Shown here piece by piece: positions 50,661 through 59,844 of a stretch of 64,000 nucleotides of DNA. The translations under genes and the position numbers were made by a program. Position 1 is the stretch's first letter. Every line of letters begins with the position of its first letter. The stretch comes from an uncultured Lachnospiraceae bacterium. GTDB taxonomy: Bacteria; Bacillota; Clostridia; Lachnospirales; Lachnospiraceae. The stretch is taken from positions 124,001 to 188,000 of the forward strand of contig CAJUEW010000001.1 of NCBI GenBank assembly GCA_910585465.1. The letters run 5' to 3'. The notes under the pieces were generated by a model. The model had not been told where the DNA came from, did no database searches, and saw only the letters and a program-made list of their open reading frames with translations.

Positions 50661-51983
50661 TTACTGCTGCAGATAGCTGTTAATTTCTCTTTGCAGAATC
50701 TTCAGGCTGCTGTCCACAGTCTTGTCATTCTCCACAATTTTGCTGATTTCATTATCTGACAGTGCCTTTGCCTGTTCATATTTCTTAAACTGCGGTTCTA
50801 TCTGCCCTTCTTCAATGACTCTCCCCAGCAGGTTTCCGCTGATCACCGTATCTCCCTCTTCCATATCCTCCTGTACAATACTCTCCATCTCACGGGACTG
50901 AGTAACAGATTTTAAGACCGACGCTCCCTGGGAATATCGGAATATCTCCGTCTGAATGGCTTCGTCATAGGTGAGAAGCTTTAAAAACTCCCATGCCAGC
51001 TTCTCTTTCTTCGTGCGGGCGCTGATTCCCATCAGAAGCGTATCCACCTGGGACAGATTCTCTCCCTGGCTTCCCGAAGGCATCGTAATGCAGTCCCACC
51101 GGAAATTTGCATATCGCTTAATTTTATAAGGATAGGTCTTATATGTCCGGTACTCCGCAAAGGTCAGAGGCATAAAAGCCACATTTCCTCCGTTAAAGTC
51201 CTCCCGTACCACCTTCTGTCCCTGATACAGTTCATTTAGCTGCCGGATATATTTCACCGACTCCACAATCCTGTCATCAGTAAAATAACATTCCGAACCG
51301 TCTGCCTGGAAAACCTCGCCTCCGTTGGAGCAGACCGCATCCATCCAGTCATAATTATAGATCCCGAACTGATCCAGTATGCCGTCTCCGTCCACATCCT
51401 TTGTTACCTTCTGACAAATATCATACATCTTTTCCCAGGTCCAGTCCTGATCCGGCATCTCGATTCCTTCCTTCGTCAGCAGCGTCTTATTTACAAACAT
51501 CAGAGTCGGCACTGTTTCATAAGGCAGGGCATACTGAACTCCCCCGTACTGTCCGGTCCTGAATGCGCTGGAAAAATATTTTTCCTTATTAAAATCCGGA
51601 TCCTGCTCCATCAGCTCGTCCAGATTCTTCATAACTCCCAGAGAGGAAAACTGATTAAAATCTGTTCCCAGCACCATAAAAACATCCGGCTCCTTTCCCG
51701 CCAGGAGCTTCCTGGAAAACCATTCGGAATAATCCACCTTCCTCACTCCGCTGTAATAATGTATCCTGACTCCCGGATGCTCTTTCTCAAAACGTTCAAT
51801 GGCCTGGTCAATGATCACAAAGCTGTTGGCATTCGCCACATCCCAGTTGCTTCCGGTAAACATTCCGAATTCCAAAACCACCTCTTTTTTCCGAATCTGC
51901 AGTTCTGCCAGAAAAACCCCGGCCAGCAGGAGAATAACGGCTGCCCCTGCCAGTATTTTCTTATATAACGGCCTCATTCTCAT
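50661..51983 (-). CDS. Membrane-anchored extracellular solute-binding protein (family 1), orphan
   Basis: 440-residue binding protein of the sugar ABC family 1 type: IDQAIERFEKEHPGVRIHYY, EPDVFMVLGTDF, YALPYETVPTLMFVNK, TWEKMYDIC and LAWEFLKLLTYDEAIQTEI. The N-terminus has a hydrophobic segment (ILAGAAVILLLAGVFLAEL) but no cysteine, so it is a membrane anchor and not a lipoprotein signal. No permease or ATPase of the matching type lies nearby. Its ATG overlaps the response-regulator stop (AATGA), coupling it to the sensor genes. It may act as a sensory accessory instead of a transporter subunit. Confidence 0.9.
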   Translation of the reverse strand: MRMRPLYKKILAGAAVILLLAGVFLAELQIRKKEVVLEFGMFTGSNWDVANANSFVIIDQAIERFEKEHPGVRIHYYSGVRKVDYSEWFSRKLLAGKEPDVFMVLGTDFNQFSSLGVMKNLDELMEQDPDFNKEKYFSSAFRTGQYGGVQYALPYETVPTLMFVNKTLLTKEGIEMPDQDWTWEKMYDICQKVTKDVDGDGILDQFGIYNYDWMDAVCSNGGEVFQADGSECYFTDDRIVESVKYIRQLNELYQGQKVVREDFNGGNVAFMPLTFAEYRTYKTYPYKIKRYANFRWDCITMPSGSQGENLSQVDTLLMGISARTKKEKLAWEFLKLLTYDEAIQTEIFRYSQGASVLKSVTQSREMESIVQEDMEEGDTVISGNLLGRVIEEGQIEPQFKKYEQAKALSDNEISKIVENDKTVDSSLKILQREINSYLQQ

Positions 51984-52651
51984 TCGTCCCTCACATGCTT
52001 CGACGCATTTGTCTGAACGGCCCAGATAGCCAGCTGGGTACGGTCTCTTAGATCCAGTTTATTCAAAATCGTGCTCAGATAGTTCCTTACCGTACCGTCG
52101 GAAAGCCTTAAGGCTTCTGCGATTTCCTTATTTGCCGCTCCGGTTTCCACCTGGGCAATAATCTTCCATTCTGTCTTTGTCAGCTCTTCCACGCCTTTAT
52201 TTCCCACCGGAATCGTATAATCCGCCTGGGCCATCCTGGAAAAAAGCCGCAGCACCTTTGTGGCAATATCCGGATTAATCATAGCCCGTCCGCTGTATAC
52301 GGTTTTGACCGCGTTCTCCAGCTCATCCATTGAAACCCCCTTCAGCAGATAACCGCTTGCTCCGAATTTCAGCGCGTTGTACACATATTCATCATCATCG
52401 AAGGTCGTCAGTATAATAATCTTAATCTGGGGATAATTTTCCTTAATGATCTTCGTGCACTGTACTCCGTCCATCTTCGGCATCCGGATATCCATCAGAA
52501 CCACATCCGGCTTCTGCTTCCGGATGCACTGAATCACCTGCTGCCCGTCCGCCGCCACATCACTGACTTCGATTCCCTCTTTGCTGTTCAGCACAATCTG
52601 AAGACTCTGCCGTATCAGCTCCTGATCATCTGCAATTAATACTTTAATCAT
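51980..52651 (-). CDS. NarL/LuxR-type response regulator
   Basis: 223-residue response regulator. The receiver domain has IKVLIADDQELIRQSL, the phospho-acceptor Asp54 in VVLMDIRMPKMDG, and the switch residues in IIILTTFDDDEYVYNALKFGA. The C-terminal LuxR-type helix-turn-helix is LTKTEWKIIAQVETGAANKE followed by IAEALRLSDGTVRNYLS. The start ATG lies inside the last codons of the kinase gene (8-base overlap), so kinase and regulator are made together. It probably controls the adjoining sugar operon. Confidence 0.95.
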   Translation of the reverse strand: MIKVLIADDQELIRQSLQIVLNSKEGIEVSDVAADGQQVIQCIRKQKPDVVLMDIRMPKMDGVQCTKIIKENYPQIKIIILTTFDDDEYVYNALKFGASGYLLKGVSMDELENAVKTVYSGRAMINPDIATKVLRLFSRMAQADYTIPVGNKGVEELTKTEWKIIAQVETGAANKEIAEALRLSDGTVRNYLSTILNKLDLRDRTQLAIWAVQTNASKHVRDE

Positions 52652-53954
52652 ACATCTCACCCCATCTGATTGGTATGTGCGCAGTTACGGTAAAGCCGTG
52701 CTGTCCGGCAAACGTAACTGTTCCTCTGAGCATCTCAATCCGCTCCTTGATATGTTTGGTTCCAAAGCCGCTTTTTATCTCATCGCATCCAATTCCGTTG
52801 TCTTTGATAATCAAAAGAATCTCCCCGTCTATTTTTTTCAGTGTAATCCAGATTTTTTCCGCCTTTCCATGCCGGACTGCATTGGTAATGCTTTCCTGAA
52901 TCACACGATAGATGGCATTCTCCTCATCCTCGTCAAACTTCAGGTGCTTTTCATCTGTCTCGAAATAAATCTGAACGTCTGACACCTGACTCATATCTGT
53001 CACCATTTTGCGGATTGCCACCTCCAGGCTCAGCCGTTCCAGAGAATCCGGCCGAAGCTCGTTGACCGAACGCCTGATATCCCTGATTCCCTCCCGGCTG
53101 ACCTTTGAGAGAAGTAAAAGCTGTTTCTTCGTCTGCTCCGGAGAAGCGTCTATTAACGTCAGACATGCATCCAGTCCGGTGGCGATTCCGGTCAGAGTAT
53201 GCCCCAGGGTATCATGGATCTCTCTTGCAAGCCGGTTCCGTTCTCTTGTCTGCGCCATTCTCTCCGACATATCGGCATATTCCTTCAGCTGTTCATTGGC
53301 GGTCTGAAGCTCGTGGTAAAGAAGATTTACCTCCTCAATAGTGCCTCTCTGGGCATTGATTACATATACGCAGTATACAATAAACAGGATAATGTTCAAG
53401 GATAAAATAATATTATAGATACTGAACAGATACTGCTGGGTGTTAAAGGAGTAATATTGTATATAATCGTCAATATTATAAAGCGGCATATAGATGGACA
53501 AAAGCTCATAATCCGCCACCAAATATCCGATAATTGCCAGCACCACGAAGAGCAGCTTCATTTTTCCGTCCTTTACATAGGCAATCACATTGGCAAACAC
53601 CAGAAGCAGAAGCCCGTTATAGTTAAAGTCAAGCTGATAAATAGCGGCACTGCATATAAGCATATCCAGAATCAAAGTAATAACCACCCATTTATTCTGC
53701 AGCTCTTTTCTGAACTGCCGCACGGTAAAGGTCGCAACCAGAGTTCCCATCAAAGCCATGCAGACAATCAGATTGGTTTTGGGATTCTCCGGAATTGTGA
53801 CTACTTCGTCCAGAAAAGCTCTTGCGTGATAATGCTCCAGAATCCGCCCGGTGGTCACATATATAAACACACAAATCAGGGTAACTGCCGCAAAATTCAG
53901 CGCAAGCATGGCACCCTGGAATAATGTCACATAACGGTCTTTCCTGTCGTTCAT
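52644..53954 (-). CDS. Sensor histidine kinase (DesK/NarX-type HisKA_3)
   Basis: 436-residue kinase with six or seven membrane helices in the first 200 residues and only one sizeable outer loop (about residues 35-60), so it has no large sensor domain of its own. A short coiled segment leads to the HisKA_3 dimerisation region with the phosphorylated His247 in REIHDTLGHTLTG. The ATPase domain follows (IYRVIQESITNAVRHGKA; IIKDNGIGCDE; GFGTKHIKERIEMLRGTV). It lies between a sugar-binding lipoprotein and the response regulator, so the binding protein may present the signal. Confidence 0.94.
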   Translation of the reverse strand: MNDRKDRYVTLFQGAMLALNFAAVTLICVFIYVTTGRILEHYHARAFLDEVVTIPENPKTNLIVCMALMGTLVATFTVRQFRKELQNKWVVITLILDMLICSAAIYQLDFNYNGLLLLVFANVIAYVKDGKMKLLFVVLAIIGYLVADYELLSIYMPLYNIDDYIQYYSFNTQQYLFSIYNIILSLNIILFIVYCVYVINAQRGTIEEVNLLYHELQTANEQLKEYADMSERMAQTRERNRLAREIHDTLGHTLTGIATGLDACLTLIDASPEQTKKQLLLLSKVSREGIRDIRRSVNELRPDSLERLSLEVAIRKMVTDMSQVSDVQIYFETDEKHLKFDEDEENAIYRVIQESITNAVRHGKAEKIWITLKKIDGEILLIIKDNGIGCDEIKSGFGTKHIKERIEMLRGTVTFAGQHGFTVTAHIPIRWGEMYD

Positions 53955-53966
53955 ATCTTCCTCCCG

Positions 53967-54908
53967 CTACTGCCATCCGTTGATCTCATAATTACCCAGA
54001 TTTTCTCTGGTAATCATATACGGCTCAATACTGATATAGGACTCCACTTCTTTCCCGCTCAGATAGTCATAGGCTGTCTCTGCTGCCACCTTGCCGATTG
54101 TTTTGGGACTCTGGGCACTGGTACCGGATACATACCCCAGCTCCAGCATAGCCTTAAAATCCGGAGAACCGTCAATTCCATAGATCAGGATTCCTTCCTT
54201 CCGGTACTGCTGAAGGGTTGCCAGCGCTCCCAGGGCAGTGGGGTCATTTCCTCCCAGCACCACATCAAATGCAATGTTTTTCTTCAGGAAGTCCGTCATA
54301 ACCTCGGCAGATACTTCAAATTCTCCGGCCCCGGTTCCGGTATATACAACCTCATAGTTATTATTTCCTTCAATAGTGTCCAGAAATCCCTGCACCCGGT
54401 TCATGATAGAGGTTTGAATCGGATTGCCGATAATCACAATTCTGGCACTGTCCATCCGCCGCATCATCTCCTCCGCGCAAAGCACGCCGGCCAGGTAGTT
54501 GTCTGTCTCCACAATGGATACCACATATTCCGTATCCTTAACTACTGTATCAACGTCAATCACCACAACTCCTGCTTCCCTGCATACCTCCAGCGCCGGT
54601 TTTACCTTCTCCCAGTCCACCGGATTTAAAAACAAAACCTCGATCCCCTCTTCAATCATCTCCTGAATCTGGGCATTCTGCTTTTCCTGATCCTGACATG
54701 GATCCCTGGATATCAGAATATCCCCGTTCCCCTCCACCACCTCCTCGATGGCTTCATGAAGCACATCGAAGTAAGGATTATTCCTTGTCATATAGGTAGC
54801 TCCAAACAGCCTTGGAGAATGTCCGTCCTTTGACTCTGCCGCCGTCCCGCATCCGGCCAGAAGCCAGATACTGATGAACAGACAGACTGTCAGCGCATAC
54901 TTTTTCAT
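53967..54908 (-). CDS. Sugar-binding lipoprotein (RbsB-like), candidate sensor partner
   Basis: 313-residue periplasmic-type binding protein of the ribose/LacI-like fold. It begins with a lipoprotein signal ending LLAGC, then GATYMTRNNPYFDVLHEAI, EEGIEVLFLNPVDWEKV, VVVIDVDTVV and FDVVLGGNDPTALGAL. It is closely similar in plan to the transporter's own binding protein (57568-58608), including the shared NDPTALGA and GIDGSPDFK segments. It is the second such protein in the operon and sits directly before the histidine kinase, 12 bases away. A hairpin precedes its ribosome site. The arrangement parallels the XylFII-LytS sensors of Clostridium. Confidence 0.9.
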   Translation of the reverse strand: MKKYALTVCLFISIWLLAGCGTAAESKDGHSPRLFGATYMTRNNPYFDVLHEAIEEVVEGNGDILISRDPCQDQEKQNAQIQEMIEEGIEVLFLNPVDWEKVKPALEVCREAGVVVIDVDTVVKDTEYVVSIVETDNYLAGVLCAEEMMRRMDSARIVIIGNPIQTSIMNRVQGFLDTIEGNNNYEVVYTGTGAGEFEVSAEVMTDFLKKNIAFDVVLGGNDPTALGALATLQQYRKEGILIYGIDGSPDFKAMLELGYVSGTSAQSPKTIGKVAAETAYDYLSGKEVESYISIEPYMITRENLGNYEINGWQ

Positions 54909-54919
54909 CTTTTCCTCCT

Positions 54920-54965
54920 GCGCAAAAGCCCCCTCAGTCCAAAGGACCCAGGAGACTTTCCGCGC
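54920..54965 (-). promoter_or_regulatory. Intercistronic hairpin before the sensor block
   Basis: GCGC arms at 54962-54965 and 54920-54923 close an imperfect stem of about 18 pairs, several of them G-U, around a three-base loop. It ends right before the AGGAGG of the downstream binding-protein gene and has no T-tract, so mRNA processing or stability control is likelier than termination. Confidence 0.5.
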
Positions 54966-54980
54966 ATATATTTATTTTTC

Positions 54981-55952
54981 TTATCTTCCGGCTTTTTTAT
55001 TACGGATAAAGTCCACATATACTGCCAGAAGGATTACAAAGCCCTTGACAATATACTGCCAGTTGGAATCCACGCCCATCAGGTTCAGTCCGTTGTTCAA
55101 AACACCGATAATCAGAACACCTATCAGGGTACCGCCAAGGCGTCCGGAGCCTCCGCTCATGGAGGTGCCGCCCACCACAACTGCCGCGATGGCATCCATC
55201 TCCGCGCCGTCTCCGGCTGTAGGCTGCCCGGAATACAGACGGGACGCCACTACCACGCCTGCAATACCGGCCATGATTCCGGTATAAGTATACACGATAA
55301 ATTTTACCTTCTGCACATTAATACCGGAAAATTTCGCTGCCTGCGCATTGCCGCCCACCGCATAAATATGCCGTCCGAGCTGTGTCCGGTTCACCATAAA
55401 GGTTGCAACAATAAATACAATAATCATCAGAATAACCGGAGTAGGAACCGGTCCCACATAGCCCGCGCCAGGAAATTTAAAGGCATCCGTCATGCACCGG
55501 ATCGGGGAGCCTCCGGTCAGCACCAGGGCAATACCCTTTGTAATATTCATGGATGCCAGCGTTACGATAAACGGCGGAATATCCGTCTTACAGATCACAA
55601 AGCCATTGAACATACCAACCAATGCGCCGACTCCGATGGCTGCCAGAAATGCCACGATTTCCGGAAGTCCGAAATTCACAACACAGCCTGCGGCCACAAC
55701 GCCGGAAAGGGCAATGACGGAACCGACGGAAAGCTCAATACCGCCCAGAATAATAACCATCGTCATCCCGGTTGCCAGAAACAGGTTGGACGCATTCTGC
55801 CGAAGAATATTAAACACATTCTTCGGAGTCAGGAATGTGGCTCTTGTGGTAGGGAAAATCACTAAAAAGATACACATTGCAAACAGAGCAATGATAATAC
55901 CGATATTGTCTTTGAAATACTTGACAACTCCATTTTTCAATCTGGATGTCAT
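54981..55952 (-). CDS. Sugar ABC transporter permease, RbsC-like
   Basis: 323-residue permease with about ten helices. RbsC hallmarks are visible: NLFLATGMTMVIILGGIELSVGSV, GVVAAGCVV, TDIPPFIVTLASMNITKGIALVLTGG, GRHIYAVGGNAQAAKFSGI and GDGAEMDAIAAVVVGGTSMSGG. It forms the channel of a CUT2-type transporter with the ATPase upstream and the binding protein at 57.6-58.6 kb. The likely ligand class is a pentose or hexose. Confidence 0.95.
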   Translation of the reverse strand: MTSRLKNGVVKYFKDNIGIIIALFAMCIFLVIFPTTRATFLTPKNVFNILRQNASNLFLATGMTMVIILGGIELSVGSVIALSGVVAAGCVVNFGLPEIVAFLAAIGVGALVGMFNGFVICKTDIPPFIVTLASMNITKGIALVLTGGSPIRCMTDAFKFPGAGYVGPVPTPVILMIIVFIVATFMVNRTQLGRHIYAVGGNAQAAKFSGINVQKVKFIVYTYTGIMAGIAGVVVASRLYSGQPTAGDGAEMDAIAAVVVGGTSMSGGSGRLGGTLIGVLIIGVLNNGLNLMGVDSNWQYIVKGFVILLAVYVDFIRNKKAGR

Positions 55953-55976
55953 AACTTCTCCTCCTTCGCTTTACAC

Positions 55977-57461
55977 TTATTTTGCCGCAAGCTGCATAAT
56001 GCCTTCCTGAGTCACGCTCTCATGATCCAGGCATCCTGTTACCCGGCCCTCGTTCATGACATAGACACGGTCGCTCATATTGATAATCTCCGGAAGCTCC
56101 GAAGAAATCATAATGATAGACATTCCCTGCTTTACCAGATCATTCATAATTGTATAAATTTCTGCCTTGGCGCCCACATCCACACCGCGGGTCGGTTCAT
56201 CCAGAATCAAAATCTTCGGATTGGTGGCAAGCCACCGGCCAATCATAACCTTCTGCTGATTTCCGCCGGACAGATTTCCTATTACCTGCTCCTGACTGGG
56301 CGTCTTGGTTGCCATCATGTCAATGTATTTCTGTGTAATCTCTTCTTCCTTTTTCACATCTACACTAAGATTTCTGATAAACTCCTTCAGCACTTCAATC
56401 GTGGAATTAAAACGCACACTCTGTACTTTGTAAAGTCCTTCCTCCTTACGGCTCTCGGGAACAAGGGCAATTCCATATTTCAAAGCATCCACAGGAGATT
56501 TGATATTCACTTTCTCCCCTTCCACATAGACATTCCCTGTCATATGGGATGCCAGACCGAAGATTGCCTTCATCGTCTCGCTCCGTCCTGCGCCGACCAG
56601 ACCCGCAAATCCGATAATCTCTCCCCTGCGCAGCTCGAAGCTGGCATCCTTCGCCATTTTGCCGTCCGAAATATGCTCACATTTCAGAATTACCTCTCCC
56701 GGCTCCAGATAGTCTCTTGTATAGTAATTCGTAAGCTCCCGTCCTACCATCAGGGCAATCAGATCGTCCTTGGTCGTCTCCTTCACTACCTTCGTGCCGA
56801 CCGTCTGACCGTCGCGCATAACAGTCACGCGATCACAGATCTCTTCCAGCTCGCTCATCTTATGAGAAATATAGATAATACCGACTCCTTTTTTGGTCAG
56901 GGCGCGCATGGTTTCAAATAAAAAGCCGACCTCCTTGTCAGAGATGGATGAAGTCGGTTCATCCATAACCAGAATCTTGGAATTAAAAGAAATTGCCTTT
57001 ACAATCTCCACCATCTGCTGCTGGGCAATCGTCAGCCGCTCCACCAGCATATCTGCATCTATGTTCATCTCGTAGGTATCCAGAAGCTTCTGCGCCTCTG
57101 CCGTCATCTGCCTGCGGTTAATATTCATCCTGCTTCCCGGCTCCCGGCCAAGAAAAATATTCTCGGCAACCGTCATATAAGGAACCAGCACCAGTTCCTG
57201 ATGTACGATGGAAATACCTGCATGGCGGGCTGCCACAACGCCGTCGATATTCACCGGCTCTCCATCAATATAGATTTCTCCCTCTTCTGCATGGTAGATT
57301 CCACCCAGAACTTTAATCAGGGTGGATTTCCCGGCACCATTCTCCCCAAGGAGAGCATGTACTTCTCCGGCTTCTAACTGAAGGCTCACGTTCTGCAGGG
57401 CTTTGACACCAGGGAAGGATTTACTGATTCCTTTCATTTCAAGTAAGTATTGTTTACTCAC
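55977..57461 (-). CDS. Sugar ABC transporter ATP-binding protein, RbsA/MglA-like
   Basis: 494-residue double ATPase. The first nucleotide-binding domain has LLGENGAGKSTLIKVLGG, LTIAQQQMVEIVKAI and LVMDEPTSSISDKEV; the second has GFAGLVGAGRSETMKAIFGL, IGNLSGGNQQKVMIGRWLA and LILDEPTRGVDVGAK, the usual degenerate second Walker A of CUT2 ATPases. It probably starts at GTG 57461 after AGGTGG. A terminator-like hairpin separates it from the binding-protein gene, which would lower its expression relative to that protein. Confidence 0.95.
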   Translation of the reverse strand: MSKQYLLEMKGISKSFPGVKALQNVSLQLEAGEVHALLGENGAGKSTLIKVLGGIYHAEEGEIYIDGEPVNIDGVVAARHAGISIVHQELVLVPYMTVAENIFLGREPGSRMNINRRQMTAEAQKLLDTYEMNIDADMLVERLTIAQQQMVEIVKAISFNSKILVMDEPTSSISDKEVGFLFETMRALTKKGVGIIYISHKMSELEEICDRVTVMRDGQTVGTKVVKETTKDDLIALMVGRELTNYYTRDYLEPGEVILKCEHISDGKMAKDASFELRRGEIIGFAGLVGAGRSETMKAIFGLASHMTGNVYVEGEKVNIKSPVDALKYGIALVPESRKEEGLYKVQSVRFNSTIEVLKEFIRNLSVDVKKEEEITQKYIDMMATKTPSQEQVIGNLSGGNQQKVMIGRWLATNPKILILDEPTRGVDVGAKAEIYTIMNDLVKQGMSIIMISSELPEIINMSDRVYVMNEGRVTGCLDHESVTQEGIMQLAAK

Positions 57462-57499
57462 AAATCGCCACCACCTGTCTTTAATGTCATCAACATTGG

Positions 57500-57537
57500 A
57501 AAAGGGCCATGCCCCGCTTCAGGAGCAAAGCCCTTTT
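57500..57537 (-). terminator. Attenuating hairpin between the binding-protein and ATPase genes
   Basis: AAAAGGGC and GCCCTTTT (57537-57530 with 57507-57500) pair perfectly and enclose a second, shorter stem. It lies about 30 bases after the binding-protein stop codon and 40 before the ATPase start. Partial terminators here commonly give more binding protein than membrane subunits. Confidence 0.65.
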
Positions 57538-57567
57538 GTTCATATAGCGTCCAAAATGGTTATCTGA

Positions 57568-58608
57568 TTACTGCCATCCGTCGGTTCCGTAATCATCTAC
57601 ATTGTCTGCTGTTACTAAGAAAGTTTCAATCGGAATATATTCTTCCACGGTCTCTCCGCCCAGCCATTTATAAGCAGTTTCAGCAATCGTCTTGCCAATG
57701 GTGATAGGAGACTGTGCTCCGGTGCCCTCCAGCATCGTATCCTTCAGCAATGCCTTCACATCAGGAGAACCGTCTACACCATAGATCAACGGAGTTACGC
57801 CTGCCGCGTCGGCTGCCGCATATGCGCCAAGAGCGGTGGGGTCGTTTCCGCCGAAGATAGCCACAACATCCGGATGAGCGGTCAGAAGGTCTGTCGCCTT
57901 CTCATTTGCAACCTGCTGGTTACCCTGAGCATCCTGCTGTCCTACTACATTAAAGGTAACGCCGGATTTTTCAATTGCCTCCAAAAAGCCGTTGGTTCTG
58001 TCTGTTACAGACTGCATGGTCGGGGAATCCAGTACAAGAATATCTCCTCCGTCCGGGCATTTCTTAGCCAGGTCCTCGCCGCATACATAACCTGCATTGT
58101 AGTTATCGGAGCCTGCATAGGAGGTTAAATAGCTCATATCGCCAACCTCAGTATCAAAACCGAACATGGTAACCTCTGCGTCCTTCAGCATATCCAGCGC
58201 CGGAATAATACCGTCAGCATCTACCGGATTAACAAACATAATTTCCACGCCTCTGGAGATCATATCTTCAATCTGGTCAATCTGCGTATTGGAATCATTG
58301 CCCGGATCCATGGAAATCAGAGTGTCGCCGTTGCTTTCCACAACCTCTCTGATAGAAGCCTCCAGGGCTACGAAGAATGGATTGGTACCATCCATACAAG
58401 TATAGCCGAATACCTTTCCGCCCTCGCCTGCAGGAGCTTCTGCTTCCTCTGCTGCCTCTTCCGCCGGAGCTTCTGTTTCCTCTGCTGCCTCTTCCGCCGG
58501 AGCCTCTGCCTCTGCCGGCGCCTCTGCGGTTTTGGAGCCTCCGCATCCGGCAGTCATCACTGCCACCATAGCGGTGCATAACAATGCGCTTAAGAGTTTT
58601 CTTTTCAT
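57568..58608 (-). CDS. Sugar-binding lipoprotein of the RbsABC-like transporter
   Basis: 346-residue solute receptor. A lipoprotein signal ends in a TAGC-type lipobox (MTAGCGGSKT), and an acidic alanine/proline-rich linker of about 45 residues follows, built from an 11-residue unit repeated by a 33-base DNA repeat. The mature fold has GYTCMDGTNPFFVALEASI, IDQIEDMISRGVEIMFVNPV, GSDNYNAGYVCGEDL, FGGNDPTALGAYAAADAAGV and GVDGSPDVKALL. It is the receptor for the downstream ATPase and permease. With D-lyxose isomerase at the operon start the ligand may be lyxose or mannose, by inference. Confidence 0.94.
   Translation of the reverse strand: MKRKLLSALLCTAMVAVMTAGCGGSKTAEAPAEAEAPAEEAAEETEAPAEEAAEEAEAPAGEGGKVFGYTCMDGTNPFFVALEASIREVVESNGDTLISMDPGNDSNTQIDQIEDMISRGVEIMFVNPVDADGIIPALDMLKDAEVTMFGFDTEVGDMSYLTSYAGSDNYNAGYVCGEDLAKKCPDGGDILVLDSPTMQSVTDRTNGFLEAIEKSGVTFNVVGQQDAQGNQQVANEKATDLLTAHPDVVAIFGGNDPTALGAYAAADAAGVTPLIYGVDGSPDVKALLKDTMLEGTGAQSPITIGKTIAETAYKWLGGETVEEYIPIETFLVTADNVDDYGTDGWQ
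58433..58510 (-). repeat. 33-base tandem repeat in the binding-protein linker
   Basis: A 33-base unit encoding an acidic EEAAEEAEAPA-type block is repeated about two and a half times from 58433, almost without change. It lengthens the flexible linker between lipid anchor and binding domain. Confidence 0.75.
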
Positions 58609-58719
58609 CTTTCAGTTCCTCCCCTAAAATGAATTTTTATTGTATTTTCATCTTAAGAGATTTGTCCCTTTTGCACACCTGCCTTTTGTAACAAATTTTC
58701 TGTGACATTTGTCATATAT

Positions 58720-59832
58720 TTACTGCCACCCTTCTGCAATTCTATCCTCCAGCTCCTCCAGTGTTTTTACCCCGCTCAGCGCATCAAATTCTTCTACGCA
58801 GGACGCCCCTTCCGCCGCTGCCAGTTCCACACACCGTTTTACCTCATACCCCTTCAGGCACGCATAAAGAAAAGCGGCAATGCTGGAATCTCCCGCTCCG
58901 GCTCCGGAACGCACCTGAGCCGGAGTAAAGCTTTTCTGGAAACCCTCCCGGCTGTGCCAGCTGTTTACATCAATTCCTGCCGCCTCTGGTATCTGTCCCA
59001 GAACTTCCTCTGAGGCAGTACAGTAATACATCCCCCGGGCACCGCATTTTAACAGCAGGATTTTGGCCCCTTGCTCCATCGCCTGCCGGGCCAGCGGTCG
59101 GATATCCTCCTCCACCCGAAGAATCTCTGTCATATCCCGGCCTGCTGCCCGCCTGGTCCATTCCTCATATCTGGGCCTGTCCAGCATAAAGCACAGCTCT
59201 TCTGCGCTCGGCACAAAAAAGTCCACATAGGGAAGGACTCGCTTAAGGATTTTTCCCCAGTCTGCCTTCCCTGCGTCGGATTCCGGATCCACTGCCGCCA
59301 GATCCAGGGATACGGCAATCCCCTTTTCTCTGACCCGGGAAAACAGCTTTACAAGCTCCGCGCCGTCCTCCTCATACATTCTTCTCATAATCGGCGGATA
59401 GCCAAAATGGAACAGCGCCGCTCCTTCAAGAAGGCAGTCCGGAATATCGTCCGCGCAGAAGCTGTCATTGGCTCCCGGATCATGCAGGAAGATTCTGTCT
59501 ATCCCCGGAGGCGCCAGCACAATGGAATAGGATGTGGAATCCGACGGGTCTGTCAATACGTCCTGATCCGCGTCATATTTTTTCAGAATTTCCTTTACCA
59601 TGCTTCCAAATGCGTCCTCACCGAGTTTTCCGGCCAGCCGGACGTTTGCGCCCAGTTTTTTCATGGCAAGCCCGGTATTTGCCACCACGCCCCCTGTATG
59701 TACGGCCGCGCCCTTCATATGGATCAGCTTTCCCGGTATTAAAAGCCCGGACAGGGACCGTATTTTTCCTCCCGGAAATACCGGCGTAATATCCACGCAA
59801 ATGTGTCCTGCAACTATAATTTTTTTATCCAT
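58720..59832 (-). CDS. PfkB-family carbohydrate kinase
   Basis: 370-residue ribokinase-type sugar kinase. The N-terminal signature GAAVHTGGVVANTGLAMKKL and the C-terminal ATP motif with catalytic aspartate SGAGAGDSSIAAFLYACLKG are both present; FFVPSAEELCFML is also typical. It lies 12 bases after the D-lyxose isomerase gene, so it probably phosphorylates the ketose made there (xylulose from lyxose, or fructose from mannose). Its exact substrate is not determined by sequence. Confidence 0.9.
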   Translation of the reverse strand: MDKKIIVAGHICVDITPVFPGGKIRSLSGLLIPGKLIHMKGAAVHTGGVVANTGLAMKKLGANVRLAGKLGEDAFGSMVKEILKKYDADQDVLTDPSDSTSYSIVLAPPGIDRIFLHDPGANDSFCADDIPDCLLEGAALFHFGYPPIMRRMYEEDGAELVKLFSRVREKGIAVSLDLAAVDPESDAGKADWGKILKRVLPYVDFFVPSAEELCFMLDRPRYEEWTRRAAGRDMTEILRVEEDIRPLARQAMEQGAKILLLKCGARGMYYCTASEEVLGQIPEAAGIDVNSWHSREGFQKSFTPAQVRSGAGAGDSSIAAFLYACLKGYEVKRCVELAAAEGASCVEEFDALSGVKTLEELEDRIAEGWQ

Positions 59833-59844
59833 GCATCCGGCCCC

